The notes under the pieces were generated by a model. The model had not been told where the DNA came from and ran no database searches. It saw only the letters and a program-made list of their open reading frames with translations. 42,615 nt of DNA from Phoronis australis (taxonomy: Eukaryota > Phoronida > Phoronidae): assembly GCA_002633005.1 (NCBI GenBank), contig NMRA01000476.1:208787-251401 (forward strand), given 5' to 3'. Positions 1 to 11,794 of this stretch are shown piece after piece (the first letter of the stretch is position 1; each line of letters opens with the position of its first letter). Position numbers and translations under genes: made by a program.

Positions 1-2282
1 TCATTCAATATTACTACATTGTTTAATGGCTAATTATTCATTTTTAAGATTATAACAAATAAAGTAAGCCTTTGTTTAGATCTATTTAACCTGAAAGTTT
101 TAAAAGGTGAATTAAAGAGGGTAGTATGCCTACATTATTTATGTCACCATCACCACCTTAAACAGAACCTGTTGTTCGCGGAAAATCCGCTACAAAGCGG
201 GTACCTCTCGTGATTATATAAATTCTTTCCTAGCATTTTTTTAACATTCAGATTTTTACTTTGTATGAACTTCAGGTGCACTACACCTAATCTTTTACGA
301 AGTTACCCTACTTTGCTACAGACGGGTCTATTTATATAAATTTTTATAAAAACTCGCAACACAGACAAACGTCTACACAAATTACACCCTATGCACCTGG
401 TGGTGTAAACAAGGGTCTCGTTTTTTCAAGTTTGGTCAGGTATAAATAACCCACAGACAAAGAAGTTCAGCGAAACACTTCTACCTCACAAATGTGACAA
501 TCCCTGGCCTCGGAAAACGCGAGCACCCGCAAAAACTACTAATGATGAAATCCCGGGGATGATAATCTGTGGTGCCACCTATCAGTTATAACGATTTGTT
601 AAATCACTGTAGTTTAGTCTCATTTTTGTCAATATACCAACATCAATATAGTATTTTATTCGCTTATAATTGTGCGGTTCCGATTCCTACAAATCATCCA
701 CTTTGTTTTGTTTATTTACTTAACCTACAAGAATAGAAATACCCGCTAAAATGAAGCCCATTCGAGTAAGCACCATGTGGGTCCCTATGCCAACCCCAAT
801 ATGGTAGAACCCAACAAACCCAAGTTGCGGTCAAATCAGGATGGGCATAAATAAGGAAATTTACTGTATCCACGGATTGGCCAAATAAAAATAAGATACA
901 AAATGTTGCTACAGTGCACACCTGCACAATAACTGGGTCTATCATTTTCCCATTCATGCATGAACCAATAAGATCACCAATGGCACAAAGCCTTTTGAAA
1001 ACAAGCTTGATTCTTAGGGAGTCCTGTTACTTCTCTATTAAATTTCAAAACTTTATAGTGTTAGAAAATAATTTATTTTCTGTGCAACTTAACTAGGCCA
1101 GTTCATCTCAACGCATTTAACACGATTAATGCATTGTATAAACAAAAAGTTATGCACTATCAACATGAGACAAAAACTGTATACTCTTTTCTTAAAAAAT
1201 GGGTTAGAGGTTAAAAACAAAGGACAACGGCGTACACAAGTTTCCATCACTTGCAACATCAGTTTTCGACAAGCATGTTGGAGAAGAACATCAGTCTGGT
1301 GAAAGCAACATGTAATCGTACAAAGGCGATGATTTTCGATATTTGATTCGTTGTGCTGTCTGTCTTTTTTCTCTACAGTTCAAGATTACTTGTGCATCCA
1401 GGAACAAGAACTGAACAAGACAGGGTTCGTGATAACTTTGGTGAACGGTAACATTTATTTCAGGTGTTACAATTGTCATTGATCTTGTCATCTTCTGTTT
1501 TCATTCAACCTTCCCTGATGAAAACTTGAATGAAGAGGTCCTTCAGTACTCGAGTGAGCACAGTATACTGTGCGAGTTATGTTGACTTATTCACACTATA
1601 CCCAAGGCTCATGCACAATACAACAACCAACGGTCCTTTTAAAGGCCACTTAACACTTCCCATAATAACTGCTAACTTGAGAATGTTTAATTTCAAACAT
1701 ACGGAAGTTACACCAGTGAAATCATTTTAGAGGTGTATTTTTTAATCCAAGCAAAATTAATAATTTTCAAAAAAAACTTATATCTTTTGAATTCACAGAC
1801 ACTCCTTAGAGTGTGTGCACATATACGATTTCATATTTTTCACAGTGATTGAACCCAGAATCCCAAACTGTCCGCAGCAAATATATTGTGCAAGCAGATG
1901 AAAAAATCAGTCACCACTGAAGACTAAGGTTAATTTTTGTTAAGACAACAGTGAAGGAAATTTTAACACAAGACTCACATACGGAACTATATGGGCTTAA
2001 AAGCCCTCATGGCTACATTGAGAAAACAAACACAATAGCCCAACAGGATATACTTTTGGAACCATAAAGTTAAATTCCTCTAATAGTTTATATTGAACAG
2101 TACACTGACACAAATTTAAGGTACCTGTGAAATAACAGAATTTAGACTCTGGCGACTGAGTGAGTTACCAATATTGCAATAACTTTTTAATGGTGTCACA
2201 ACCCCACAAATTTGGGCCCAGTTATTTACAAGTTAAGGATTGCCTTTGTTGTTATATTATTTCCAGTTGGAGATGTTCATCA
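1..2282. other. non-coding stretch, no supported gene
   Basis: AT-rich DNA with no ORF that I can support. A minus-strand frame at 712-957 is aromatic-rich and hydrophobic and is followed by an AATAAA, but has no recognisable family or splice context. Confidence 0.6.
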
Positions 2283-2434
2283 GGGCTGAGTTGCATAAAG
2301 CTTCAAAACATATCCGCTGGATAAATTTGATTGTTGCATGACGTCAGGTGCATTGTTCAACAATAACAACGTGACGCGTGATAATGCGACGTCATTGTTG
2401 CTATACGGCCTATAACTTCTATGCAACTGAGCCC
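2283..2434. mobile_element. MITE-like element with about 19-bp inverted ends
   Basis: The ends are inverted copies: GGGCTGAGTTGCATAAAG at the left and CTTCTATGCAACTGAGCCC at the right. The 152-bp interior has no coding capacity and includes a TGACGTCA palindrome. Size and ends fit a non-autonomous DNA transposon. No clear target-site duplication is visible. Confidence 0.6.
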
Positions 2435-2819
2435 AGGTATTTTTTTAGATTACCCTGGGCGTTTCTGGCATATCAGTAACATTTGCACCTCATTCCTGCA
2501 CATGCACTGCTGGGAAAGGGTTCTGCTGCCATAGACCTAGTATAACATTACCAGTTGCTTCGCACGAACAAGGCTCCAAAAATAGTGAGATCATCATCGC
2601 ATCCCCAGAATAGCACGGTCTCCAGAGGACCCATGGAATTGCCCCCCCCCCCATCATCATATCAGATATATATATAACCTCATCAGTGTCCTTCTCTACC
2701 CTACTGACCTGAAAAAGCAAACTGCTGCCAACATCAAAATAGGTTGACCCACCACTACAGTAGCTTCAGATCTCGTCTGATGAAAAGGAGGATCAACAGT
2801 TGGTGGACTCGACGTTTGA

Positions 2820-3470
2820 AGTTACGTTCCCATGGGATCTGTGCTTGGGTACCAAGAGAAGCATGTTTCCACCCGCATGTTTATTGAAACTCCAACAACG
2901 CCACATTTCCACCTACCTGGCATCTCTGGAGGTCACGTGGGGACTAGCGACAACGCATCACGTCCTCGACTCTCTTTTTGTGTATGAAAGAGACACTTGC
3001 TGCCAGTAAAGTTGTCCTGAGAGGCATAAACTGAGGGAGCACCAAATCACAGAGTCAAATTTCCAGACGAACTGCTCGCGTCAAGGAAAATTTGGCCAGC
3101 TTGTGAAAGACAAGTCCAAGAAATGAATAGTTACGGCAGACATGGCCTATGCACTGGAAAACAAGTCAGTAGCTGTGGACAAGTATGCCAGTGAGTTACA
3201 GATGGACATACACCCAGTAAGGTGATGGGCATATGAACAGTCCAGGTCACTGTGCCCACTACTGCGCATACGTAACTATGGAAAACAGCACTAAGAAAAT
3301 TCTGGCACTCCATAGTATTGACAAGTGGGAGACAAACTGCAAGTCCACAAGAATTTAAGAGGGCTTTGTACGAAATTTGCGGGAATTGGAGAAGAAGAAC
3401 CTTACAGTTGTGGAAGTTGTCACAGATGTTTGTTCTCAGATTGTGACCACCATGAGTAAGCAGTATCATT
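2820..3470 (+). pseudogene. decayed coding relic, probably transposon-derived
   Basis: Several plus-strand frames read like protein in relay: YVPMGSVLGYQEKHVSTRM (2830-2890), HVGTSDNASRPRLSFCV, ADMAYALENKSVAVDKYASE (3140-3200), and ELEKKNLTVVEVVTDVCSQI (3385-3445). Each is broken by stops or shifts. The TVVEVVTD---QI element resembles the first catalytic-Asp region of a widespread transposase-like family. I recognise no host gene. Confidence 0.35.
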
Positions 3471-5352
3471 TATGCTTTTGTGAGGTCAATACAAACCCAG
3501 TACTGTTTAAATATGTTAATATCTCCATCACCTAGAGAAGGGAACACTATCTTGACAATTTTGGGAGAAACTGGAAGATGACGCACATTAGGGGCGACAA
3601 TGGGGAGAAATTTGAGTGGTGACACAATTGATTCTAAAGTTATGATACTACTGAGATTTTTTTAAACGACTATTTGAGAACTGACCATCTTAGACACGAG
3701 TGCTGAGGAAAATAAAAGGATCTTTGTGTTCCAGTATTTGCTTTTCTCAAACACAATTTAGTTTTGTGAAGTGGAAATGCATCAAACACTAAACCTAGCA
3801 TAGCTTCAAGGAACTCCTTTTTTGAGTCGCATGTGTGTGAAAATTTTAGCGGGTAAGTCGCAGCAAGGCCGACTGGAGTGCTAAGTTTCAAAAAGAAAGA
3901 TTATTTTCCATATATAGCTCACCATCTGGTATCTTTATAGTTTAATATTTACAATCTCGTAGTTTCAACCCTTCACAATGATAAAGGACTTATACTGATT
4001 TATAGGTAAACTGTAACAGACACACCTTAGTTTACTCAAGATTGTCCACATATCCAAAACTGAAATTACTGGCATTACTTACAATCTGTGCCATCTGAGT
4101 TTTAAGGCAACACATTTGTGAGAAAAGTAAATCACTTCACAAAATCCATTGTTCCATCTTAATCGAACTACACTGTGTACAATGTAAAGTGATTGAGATC
4201 TAAATATTATGCAAAAGGCATATTACAAACACTTAACTCTGGAAGAGGGACAATCAATTCCGTGGCCATATTCTAAATACTTGGAATGTTCAAGCTGAAC
4301 TGACAATAGCCTGCACATTGACTTGAGTATAACTTTGGCTAGATCATCATCTAATTACTGTTGTTTCTGGTTGTCACCACAGTGCAAGTGTATTTGGGTT
4401 GTGATGAAAGGAGCACCTTCAAAGCAATATTGTATAATAAATGGATGCCACAGCGGGCATACAAGAACAACATTATAATGAGAATTGCATGTGGCGGCAG
4501 AAATGCTACCCAAGAATGTGTGAGGTACATTCTTACTGCATACGATAAGTGTTCAAAATGTTCTGCACTTTGGAAGAAATGCCTCAGCAAATGTTATCTC
4601 ACGATTAGAGATTATTTAGAAATGCAGGATGATTTGTTCAAGGCTATCAGTGGAAAAGCTTCAGGAATGATACTAATCCTGATTTCATTACAAAATTTTA
4701 CAGGATATGTATGGAAGAGATGCCAGGTGAAGATTCTTTTGGTTAATATAATGATGAAAAACGAAGAAACAGACCTTTAAAAAGCATTAAAGCAAAAACA
4801 CATGAAGGTATTCAATTGAAGAATGAATTTTGTTAAGATTCTAGAAAGTAATGCCAACTATTGTTTTGTTCACAATTGTTGTTCACAACAGCCAACCAAT
4901 GTCATGTTTTATCTCTCAAAATAAACAGAACAGAACAGGGACAATCAATTGAAACATTATGGAAAAAAAAGAGGGGAAGCAAACAGAGAAGTTGAGCGGC
5001 AGAGGATGTGGTTGGAAAGCTGAGAAGAAAAAGCCTTCACTGGAAAAATCTGGAAAATGATCATGTACTTTGCTCTTGGGTACTATGTGTATGACGTAAA
5101 ATATAGTGTATTAGTATATTAAATAAGAAGTGATAGGATATTGAGTCTGTTAGACAAGCACACTGCTAATTGAAATGCTAAGTGAAATACTGACTCACAG
5201 CAGACTCTCGGTGTCAATAACCAGATAATCGTTGCAGGCATGATGATATTGCTAACTAAGAGCAGGGTCCTTGGTATTTAGACCAATCATTTTATTTTCA
5301 TGAGAGAGCAGACCTGTATGAGTACCTAGCGTGAACATATACCCTTCAGCGA
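3471..5352. other. AT-rich intergenic DNA
   Basis: Apart from the weak coding relic at 4555-4750, I see no gene, RNA or clear repeat here. Confidence 0.5.
4555..4750 (+). pseudogene. possible further coding relic
   Basis: One plus-strand frame reads FCTLEEMPQQMLSHD and, after two stops, NDTNPDFITKFYRICMEEM then PGEDSFG. The composition looks protein-like and the frame is interrupted. It may belong with the relic at 2820-3470. Support is weak. Confidence 0.2.
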
Positions 5353-5502
5353 CACCATCCCCAGGATAAAGACAGGTTTCAGCGCAGGAAAGAGGAGGAC
5401 AAGAAAAAGGCCGAGTTGCTGCAAAATCTCATCTCTTTCTTACAACTGCTGCAGCAGCGAGTCCAGTTGTTCAGTCCTATCAGTATACACATGATACTTT
5501 AG
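5353..5502 (+). pseudogene. Lys/Glu-rich coding-like segment
   Basis: A plus-strand frame reads HHPQDKDRFQRRKEEDKKKA, then ELLQNLISFLQLLQQRVQLF before TAG. It is helix-like and unlike the surrounding AT-rich DNA. No start codon or splice context is clear, and no family is recognised. Confidence 0.2.
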
Positions 5503-5575
5503 ACTAACATCACAAGATATAACTTGGGTGTTGTGATATAACTTAGGTGTTGTGATATCACTTAGGTGTTGCAAA
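5500..5575. repeat. short tandem repeat, about 19-20 bp x 3
   Basis: The unit GATATAACTTAGGTGTTGT is repeated three times with minor changes between about 5516 and 5572. Confidence 0.6.
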
Positions 5576-6095
5576 TTCAGAGCTACACAAACAAACTTAA
5601 AACAGAACACGAGTTGACAGCAAAAGTAAAAAATGTGCCTACGTACGAAAAACAATTCAACCTTTTTCACCATTTGCACATCAAGAATCATTTTTGTCAG
5701 TGAAAAAGGGAATCTCTCCATTCCGCATGTTGATGTTCAACTCTGGTGAGACTGAAATTAAATGTTCCTTCATACTTTTATGCATATGTATTTGAAAACT
5801 CAATGAGGAAGGTGTCTTGTGTTTTTGTGACGTCATCAATATTACGCTTAAGCATATGAAGCCCCTTGTGCTTTTGTCATCATGAAAATGACAATGGACA
5901 ACTATGCTGATGCAGTTTATAAACCATTATGGTAACCAGCGCTTATCCACTGCTTCAAGGTTTTCACTCACAAGCTATCAAAATTGAAAGCTCCAGCAGA
6001 AACATGGTCAACTTACAAACCCCCGAGAATATTGTGAAACTTCTTGTTCATATTACTTCCCATGGAAGAATCAAGGCTTATGCTGGAATAGTAAG

Positions 6096-6183
6096 CAAGA
6101 ATTCAACCTAGATAGCTAAACAAAGTCGAAGTGCCCCTTTAAATTGATTTGTTCCAAGTAACTCAGCTGTATAAAGGGAGTAT
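6096..6183 (+). repeat. 88-bp interspersed repeat, plus copy
   Basis: This copy includes CCCCTTTAAATTG and AACTCAGCTGTATAAAGGGA. It is the near-exact reverse complement of 8880-8966. The pair brackets the last two FBF1 coding exons. Confidence 0.75.
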
Positions 6184-7020
6184 AATAAGATTCTGAGGAT
6201 TTGACTTCGTCTGACCTTTCATAAAAGTGTTGGGTTCAAGATGGCAGCATATGTGAAGGAATGGCAAATGGCAACAGTCGACGAGAGACCTCGAGAAAGG
6301 TGGCCAATGTGGAATGCCTGATTAGTACAGTGTGGCACATGTACACGATTTTGGGTGGACCAGTGCCCAAAGATTTCTTAATGTGTCATGATGGAGACTT
6401 TTGTACTACAAACATCAGTGAAAAATAGCCAGCAAAATATGAAGTGTCTGGAAAGGTTAACTGAAGAGAAAGTCCCAATTGCGCTATGGAATCAGAAGTC
6501 TGATATATATTTGTACAGAGTTGATAAAAAGTTGCTTGAGAACTTTTCTGGCCAGTTTCATTGCCCTCGCCATTGGCTGTTAGGTGCCGTCAGCCCAGAA
6601 GTAGGCATGGTGTCTTTTTTTAAAACGACCACCAGATTACTTTCAGTCATTTCCTGCGAACTACTGGATATGACAGCAGAGAAAATTCAAAGGGGGACAT
6701 TTATCCAAACTTCAACATTAAGCTTTGCAGACAGTCATCCAATTTACACTCCCAATTTGTTTTCTGTCAGCAGGTACAACAAAGTAGCCAGAAGAACACA
6801 TCACCATGGTAACAGTACAGGCAGACTGTGTGTGGTGTTGTACAATATCCAAATTTCCATTTCTTAACGCCCACACCAACACAGGTGCAATTGAAATCCG
6901 CTCTATTGAGTTGAACAAGATGGTAAGAATAGGACGAGAAATCTTTTCACATACAAGTTTTGATGCACTCAAGGGAAACACGAAAATTGGACTTTCTAAG
7001 ACCATAAGGCCTGGGAAAAT

Positions 7021-7286
7021 TTTATTTTTCTGCTGTGTACATGTTTTCAGATAAAATGTTGTCACTACATGATTTACTTATAGGCAGTTGTAGGTGTGGC
7101 TAGATAACTCAACATGTGGAATCTAGAAATACTGAGAGTGGATTAAATTTGTAAACAGACCATTTTCTCAAACTTAGCAGACAGTGTATCAGCCTTCACT
7201 TCCATACAGGTGATAAGTCAATCCAGTTTATGAATATACATATGATTGCTGAGATTCATAAACGAAGATATCATAACTTGTTTAAT
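7021..7286 (-). promoter_or_regulatory. candidate FBF1 polyadenylation signals
   Basis: Read on the minus strand, an ATTAAA hexamer (7281-7286) and an AATAAA hexamer (7021-7026) are the first two poly(A)-signal-like sites I noticed after the stop at 7428. Which is used, if either, cannot be told from sequence. Confidence 0.35.
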
Positions 7287-7427
7287 ATAGAAATATTACA
7301 GTATCAAAAATACGTTCTTCATAAACTTTGGAATAAAATATCAAAAATAAAACAATACAGCATTGCACTACACAAGCATGTGGGCACAAGAACCACATAT
7401 ATTAGTACTTAATTGTTCCAAAAGGTG

Positions 7428-7514
7428 TCAGCTGGTGGCAGCATTCTGGGAAGCGTATGGTGAATACTTGAGAGACTCCAGAAACAAACTTTCGTCGGCG
7501 AGAAATTCTTTATC
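7428..7514 (-). CDS. FBF1: FBF1 last coding exon with stop
   Basis: This exon encodes 28 residues, DKEFLADESLFLESLKYSPY and then ASQNAATS, followed by TGA at 7428-7430. It matches the C terminus DRDFLENEQFFLETLKKGSYN of human FBF1. Acceptor CATTTACAG, phase 0. This fixes the 3' end of the gene, so everything below 7428 is 3' UTR or downstream. Confidence 0.83.
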   Translation of the reverse strand, partial: DKEFLADESLFLESLKYSPYASQNAATS

Positions 7515-7927
7515 CTGTAAATGTGAGAATCTTCTTCATAACAAATTGCAATTGCTCACAACTTTGTAACTCATCTTAATAAGTGCCACAAATACAAATG
7601 TTGTGATCTCTAGATAACATACAAACTTGTGAGGATATTGTAATGGTCAGCTTTAGACAAGTTTCGAAGACCATAAATCTGTGTTAAATCAATTTGAAAG
7701 AGGAAAGTACAAAACAAGCCTGTAATGCTTTTACACACATTACACAAAAGTTACATTATTCATGATGAAAATAAAGAAAATTGCAAAGTCGTGGGATTAG
7801 AATTGAATGAGAGAGAGACAACCCATTGCAATGTGATGACAAATAAATCATAAAGAACATAAGACAACATACAGCTTGGTATGCAGCTATATAGACAACA
7901 AGGTTGACATGTCAAGCGGCAACTCAC

Positions 7928-8043
7928 CTTTTGCGCACTTATCTGCCAAGTTTTTATCCTGGTGTGTGGATCACTCACCAGGTCGAGAGCAGGGCCACCT
8001 GTGGTCAGATTCTGCACTTGACGCAATGGTTGAGTGGGTAAAC
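7928..8043 (-). CDS. FBF1: FBF1 exon 25
   Basis: This 116-nt exon reads GLPTQPLRQVQNLTTGGPAL, then DLVSDPHTRIKTWQISAQK. Two GTGAGT donors are in phase 0, one after GAC CTG (exon start 7979) and one after CAA AAG (7928). The longer form is chosen because HTRIKTWQISAQK followed by DKEFL aligns well with HARLALLRHMAEQDRDFL of human FBF1. Acceptor TCTTTGTCAG. Confidence 0.76.
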
Positions 8044-9770
8044 CTGACAAAGAAACACAAAAACACGAGAAGTCAACAAAATCTTGAGACAAGAAAGCTG
8101 AGAGATAATACCAAATTGTTCAATATTATAAAGCTAAATAAAACCAGCTACAACTGACCACAAGCACAGCAAGATCTATGCTATTGATTTGGGCTATACA
8201 CCTCTCTCAAAAAAGTAAATCACAAGTCATCAGGCCCCAAAACTCCACTTTCAAAAGTATGAGTGAATGAGACTCTCCCTGAACAGTCCACCAGTCCATG
8301 GTAGGTTATCTCCCACCCCTTGCCAGTGTCACATTAACACATTCGCGTACCAGTATCTGTTCTACAAATATACTAAACTGGTGTTCATTGTGCCTTGAAT
8401 CTAAGCGCCATCTTGTGGTGTTGACGTCTCCATGCACACACGGATGAGCCGATGTCACTTGTGTGTTGGAAAGATGTCATTATTATTTAATTAATGCATT
8501 CGAACTATATTGAAAGTGTCAGCGAGAGTTTATTGTTTGGCCCAATCTCGTGCAGGTCAAGACACTTGCCACTGAGAGAGCGCCGGAATGAACATAGTAT
8601 AGTTAGCTCTGTAAAACCGTCAAGACAGACACAGCAGTTGCTAGTGTTTTCCCATGGACTCGGGGCCACCGTGTTTGAACTGTGTGAACAACTTGTGTAA
8701 CCCAAGCTTGGACGGCACCTGGACTATGAGCTTTGATGACAGTACGCAAGAGCTACTAACTACTCATGTATGCCAGCCAATCATGTTTGTCTTTGTATGA
8801 TTATGAATATAATTTTATTACTGAAAATGCATTCTACTTGTCCACTCAGCCAAATTGAGTTCAACACACCTACACCAGCTAATACTCCCTTTATACAGCT
8901 GAGTTAAGTGGAACAAAGCAATTTAAAGGGGCATTTCGACTTTGTTTTGCTATCAAGGTTGAATTCTTAATCAAAGCTTTTGAGGTTTATGGATATTACC
9001 ATGCTTATGCGATCTCAAATTGTTGCCAAAAGAGCCAGCAAGTCGCAGGCAATCCCCTACAGGTGCTATTTTTTTAATTCACAATTTTAGTAAAGGCCAA
9101 CACCAAAAAGTGCCTTGCTCAATGGCACAACTGACCCCGAAACCTTTTGATTGCAAGTCGACCAACCAGAGTCAAGGGAAAAGCAATATGCTGTCAAAAA
9201 CTAGAATGGCCAACAGGGGCTAGTGTGGTGCCGACCTCATAAAACCTCGACTCAAAGCTTCCTCAGAAATCTGGTGTCCATACGTAGTCATCATAAACCT
9301 CTGTTTCTGAATCATAATTCATTGAAATCTATTCAGCCAATCTGAAAATAATCAATGGGCAAGGCAAATCTTGTCAACAACTCAAATGGCCAACAGGAGG
9401 AGCTAAGGTAGTCAACTCCGTCTACTAGGTCGAGTGATTTTTGAGATATGCTTTTGAAGGAATGCGACCTCAAATCCCTTTTCGTTACACAACATGGGGC
9501 AGCACTTCAAGTCAGCCACAAATTCTGTATCTGGTAAAGCCAACAATGTGCCAAATACAATGAAAAAAGATTATCGTTGAATAACGTGCATGCCCTAAGA
9601 CTCACTTTCAGTAGTAAAAGTGAATGCTGCAAGATGTTTGTGATGCATATTTCCATTTGAGAGAGGATGACGAACAACAGAGCTTTAAACTTCATACTAA
9701 GTACACTTGCAATGCATTCGACCGTAGCGGAAGTGACTGATAAATAAACAAAATCCAGAGTAAAACATAC
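8044..9770. other. intron between FBF1 exons 24 and 25
   Basis: The intron is 1.7 kb. Apart from the inverted 88-bp repeat at 8880-8966 I see no gene in it. Confidence 0.6.
8880..8966 (-). repeat. 88-bp interspersed repeat, minus copy
   Basis: This is the inverted counterpart of 6096-6183, in the intron between FBF1 exons 24 and 25. Its flanks beyond the shared 88 bp do not match those of the other copy. Confidence 0.75.
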
Positions 9771-9894
9771 CAGTAGAGTTTCTGTAGTTCAAGGCTGATG
9801 TAATATCTTTGATAGGTGTACGACATGATTGACACGTGAGAGAGTTCTGAACATTCTGGAGTTCCCTCTTGTCCTGAGCAACAGCAAGACGCTC
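9771..9894 (-). CDS. FBF1: FBF1 exon 24 (coil end with CxxC)
   Basis: This 124-nt exon reads ERLAVAQDKRELQNVQNSL, then TCQSCRTPIKDITSALNYR. It starts as the end of the coiled coil (compare SLAQQRLQLDRARQDL) and then diverges, with a CxxC pair that I do not recall from the human protein. Acceptor TACTTTTACAG, donor GTATGT, phases 0 in and 1 out. Confidence 0.76.
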
Positions 9895-10320
9895 CTGTAA
9901 AAGTAGTGACACAAATGACACAGAGACAGATGGACGGCGTGATAGTAGACAATATGGTTGTTCATATCAAAATGTTTACCTTTAGTTAACTCCTTTCGTC
10001 TCGACAGGAATTTCCACTCTAAACCTTAACAACACAAGAAACTTCTCGACTTCTAACATCAAGTAACTTTGAAACAAATGCCACAAACTTAATAGCTGCA
10101 AATATTAAATAAGTGCTCGCACTGGAGCACCCTATTCACCAATAGCTGTCAGAGGCAGCGTTTTGCGTGAGTTTTACACGTTCAGTGCAGCACAATACCT
10201 CAGTAGCGTTCCACTTGTGAGTAACCAGAGTTACTGAACACGCTAATGGAACAGTTCATAAGACAGGCTGGCAATACATAGACGCCAACACCTACAATGA
10301 GAGGGGGGGCAGTACTTCAC

Positions 10321-10458
10321 CTGAGCCATCATCCTCTCCTTCACTCTCAGTGCCTCTATTTTGGCCTCCACTTCATGAAGTTGTGACTGGTGTCCACTCT
10401 CTATGGACTTGGCTTTGCTAAGTGCTTGAACTCCCTCTTCATGGACTCTTGCTGCTTC
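10321..10458 (-). CDS. FBF1: FBF1 exon 23 (coiled coil)
   Basis: This 138-nt exon of 46 codons reads EAARVHEEGVQALSKAKSIE and then QLHEVEAKIEALRVKERMMAQ. It matches EKYEEGERALREAQQVQAEQ ... ERLRKQEQ. Acceptor TGCCTTACAG, donor GTGAAG, phase 0 at both ends. Confidence 0.82.
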
Positions 10459-10914
10459 CTGTAAGGCAACATATTGTTCTTTCAAAAAGTTTGCTTTTGA
10501 GCACTTTTATCAAGTCCCTCGAACGAATAAGTGAAAAGTGTAGTGCTTAGAAAATTTAAAATTAGATCTCATAGAATAGAGGTGGCAAAACTTTCAATAT
10601 TTCTTCTAAGTAGCAAGCAGGATAAGATGTGGGTGTGTGACACTGTGTCCCTTTGTAAATGTTTTGGTGTTTTTTTTCTTCAATAAATGTTTCTGTGTAA
10701 AGAAGATATTGATATTTACAAAACCTTCAACAGGAGTAAAAATGCTCACAGATTAAAAGACATAAACAAAAATGTTTTACTGCAGCTTAGTCCTGACCAT
10801 AAACATAGCAACATTAAAATAATTATGAAATAATACAAAATAAAATGACAGAAAATAATATCACAGGAAATAAAACTCAAACGGCTGAACAACGGAAATT
10901 TCTGCCACCTTCAA
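10459..10914. other. intronic AT-rich DNA
   Basis: This is the first part, in map order, of the intron between exons 22 and 23. It is AT-rich with no recognisable feature. Confidence 0.5.
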
Positions 10915-11497
10915 CTCAAAACCAATTGGTAGTTTGTCGAGGCCTGAAATTGTGTACACTTAGCATCAGCTCAAAACCAGAAAATCTGGACGGATTACCA
11001 TAACCCCACTAGGGAGAGCCAGAGTAAAAAAATCCATCCGAAAATCGATGTCAGCCACTGTCTCCTGATTGGGAACACACTTGCCAATTTTCACAATGAT
11101 TCTTCAAGCAGTTTGGCAGATAGAAAGGCAAATGCCAAAAAAACTATTTGAAATTTTTCAAAATGGCCATTAGGTGGTGCAGAATTGTCACAGCCATTCG
11201 AAAATGGAAAGTGTTGTCCTCCCCTTAGTAAAAACCTAGTTGCCTAATTTCATGAAAATCCATCCATGAATTCCAATGACAAAGAGGAAACCATGGAAAA
11301 AGTAAAATTGCCACTACTTGACACAGCAGTAGTCGGATCGGTTCCAAATTCGTCACAATTCATCAGCTTCATAGGAACACATCTGCCAAATCTCATTCAG
11401 ATCCTGTGATGGGTTTAGAAGATGTAGCTGCAGACGCTGGACAGAGAAGACGTCAATATGCACCCACATATAAATATTATTATGTGGGCGCATGAAA
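10915..11497 (+). mobile_element. element family R (copy R1), tail hairpin at 11461-11495
   Basis: This copy shares the modules of this family: stretches like ATTTCATGAAAATCC, AAAATTGCCACTA and GCAGACGCTGGACAGAGA, and the terminal hairpin CCACATATAAATAT...ATGTGGGCGCAT. The end lies 15-20 bp from the donor of exon 22. No coding capacity. Confidence 0.65.
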
Positions 11498-11514
11498 AAG
11501 TGACCAGAAATTAC

Positions 11515-11733
11515 CCTGCTCATCTCCTCAATCTCCCCAGAGCGATGCTTCAACTTGGTGGCCAGCTCCGCCAACACTTCCCGCTCATTCACCAACTTAA
11601 TCCTGTCTTGTTCCAGTCCCACTCTCTCCAGACCCAGTTTCTCCTTCTCCACGCGGAGCTCCTCAAGTCGTGCCCCCACCGCAGCCTTATCCTCAGCAAG
11701 CTTGTTCATGGTACCCTCCAACTCAGCAGTGGC
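11515..11733 (-). CDS. FBF1: FBF1 exon 22 (coiled coil)
   Basis: This 219-nt exon of 73 codons reads ATAELEGTMNKLAEDKAAV, LEELRVEKEKLGLERVGLEQ and then ATKLKHRSGEIEEMSR. It aligns with the LEQERQELRLEKERINATALRVK ... EEVESMSK segment. Acceptor TTCTTTACAG; donor GTAATT after AGG. It is more GC-rich than its surroundings. A mobile element ends about 15 bases past the donor. Confidence 0.83.
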
Positions 11734-11794
11734 CTGTAAAGAAACACTTTGTGTTGTAATCTGAATACGTGGTGTGAACATAAAGTAAACCTGT

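Noticed and set aside
712-957. Aromatic, membrane-like 81-residue frame on the minus strand
   Set aside because: No family recognised and no clear splice acceptor. A different frame of the same stretch (near GIGTHMVLTRMGFILAG) looks equally protein-like, so the signal is ambiguous.
6388-6867. 159-residue plus-strand open frame downstream of FBF1
   Set aside because: Composition looks random, no domain or motif is recognised, and it has no splice or initiation context.
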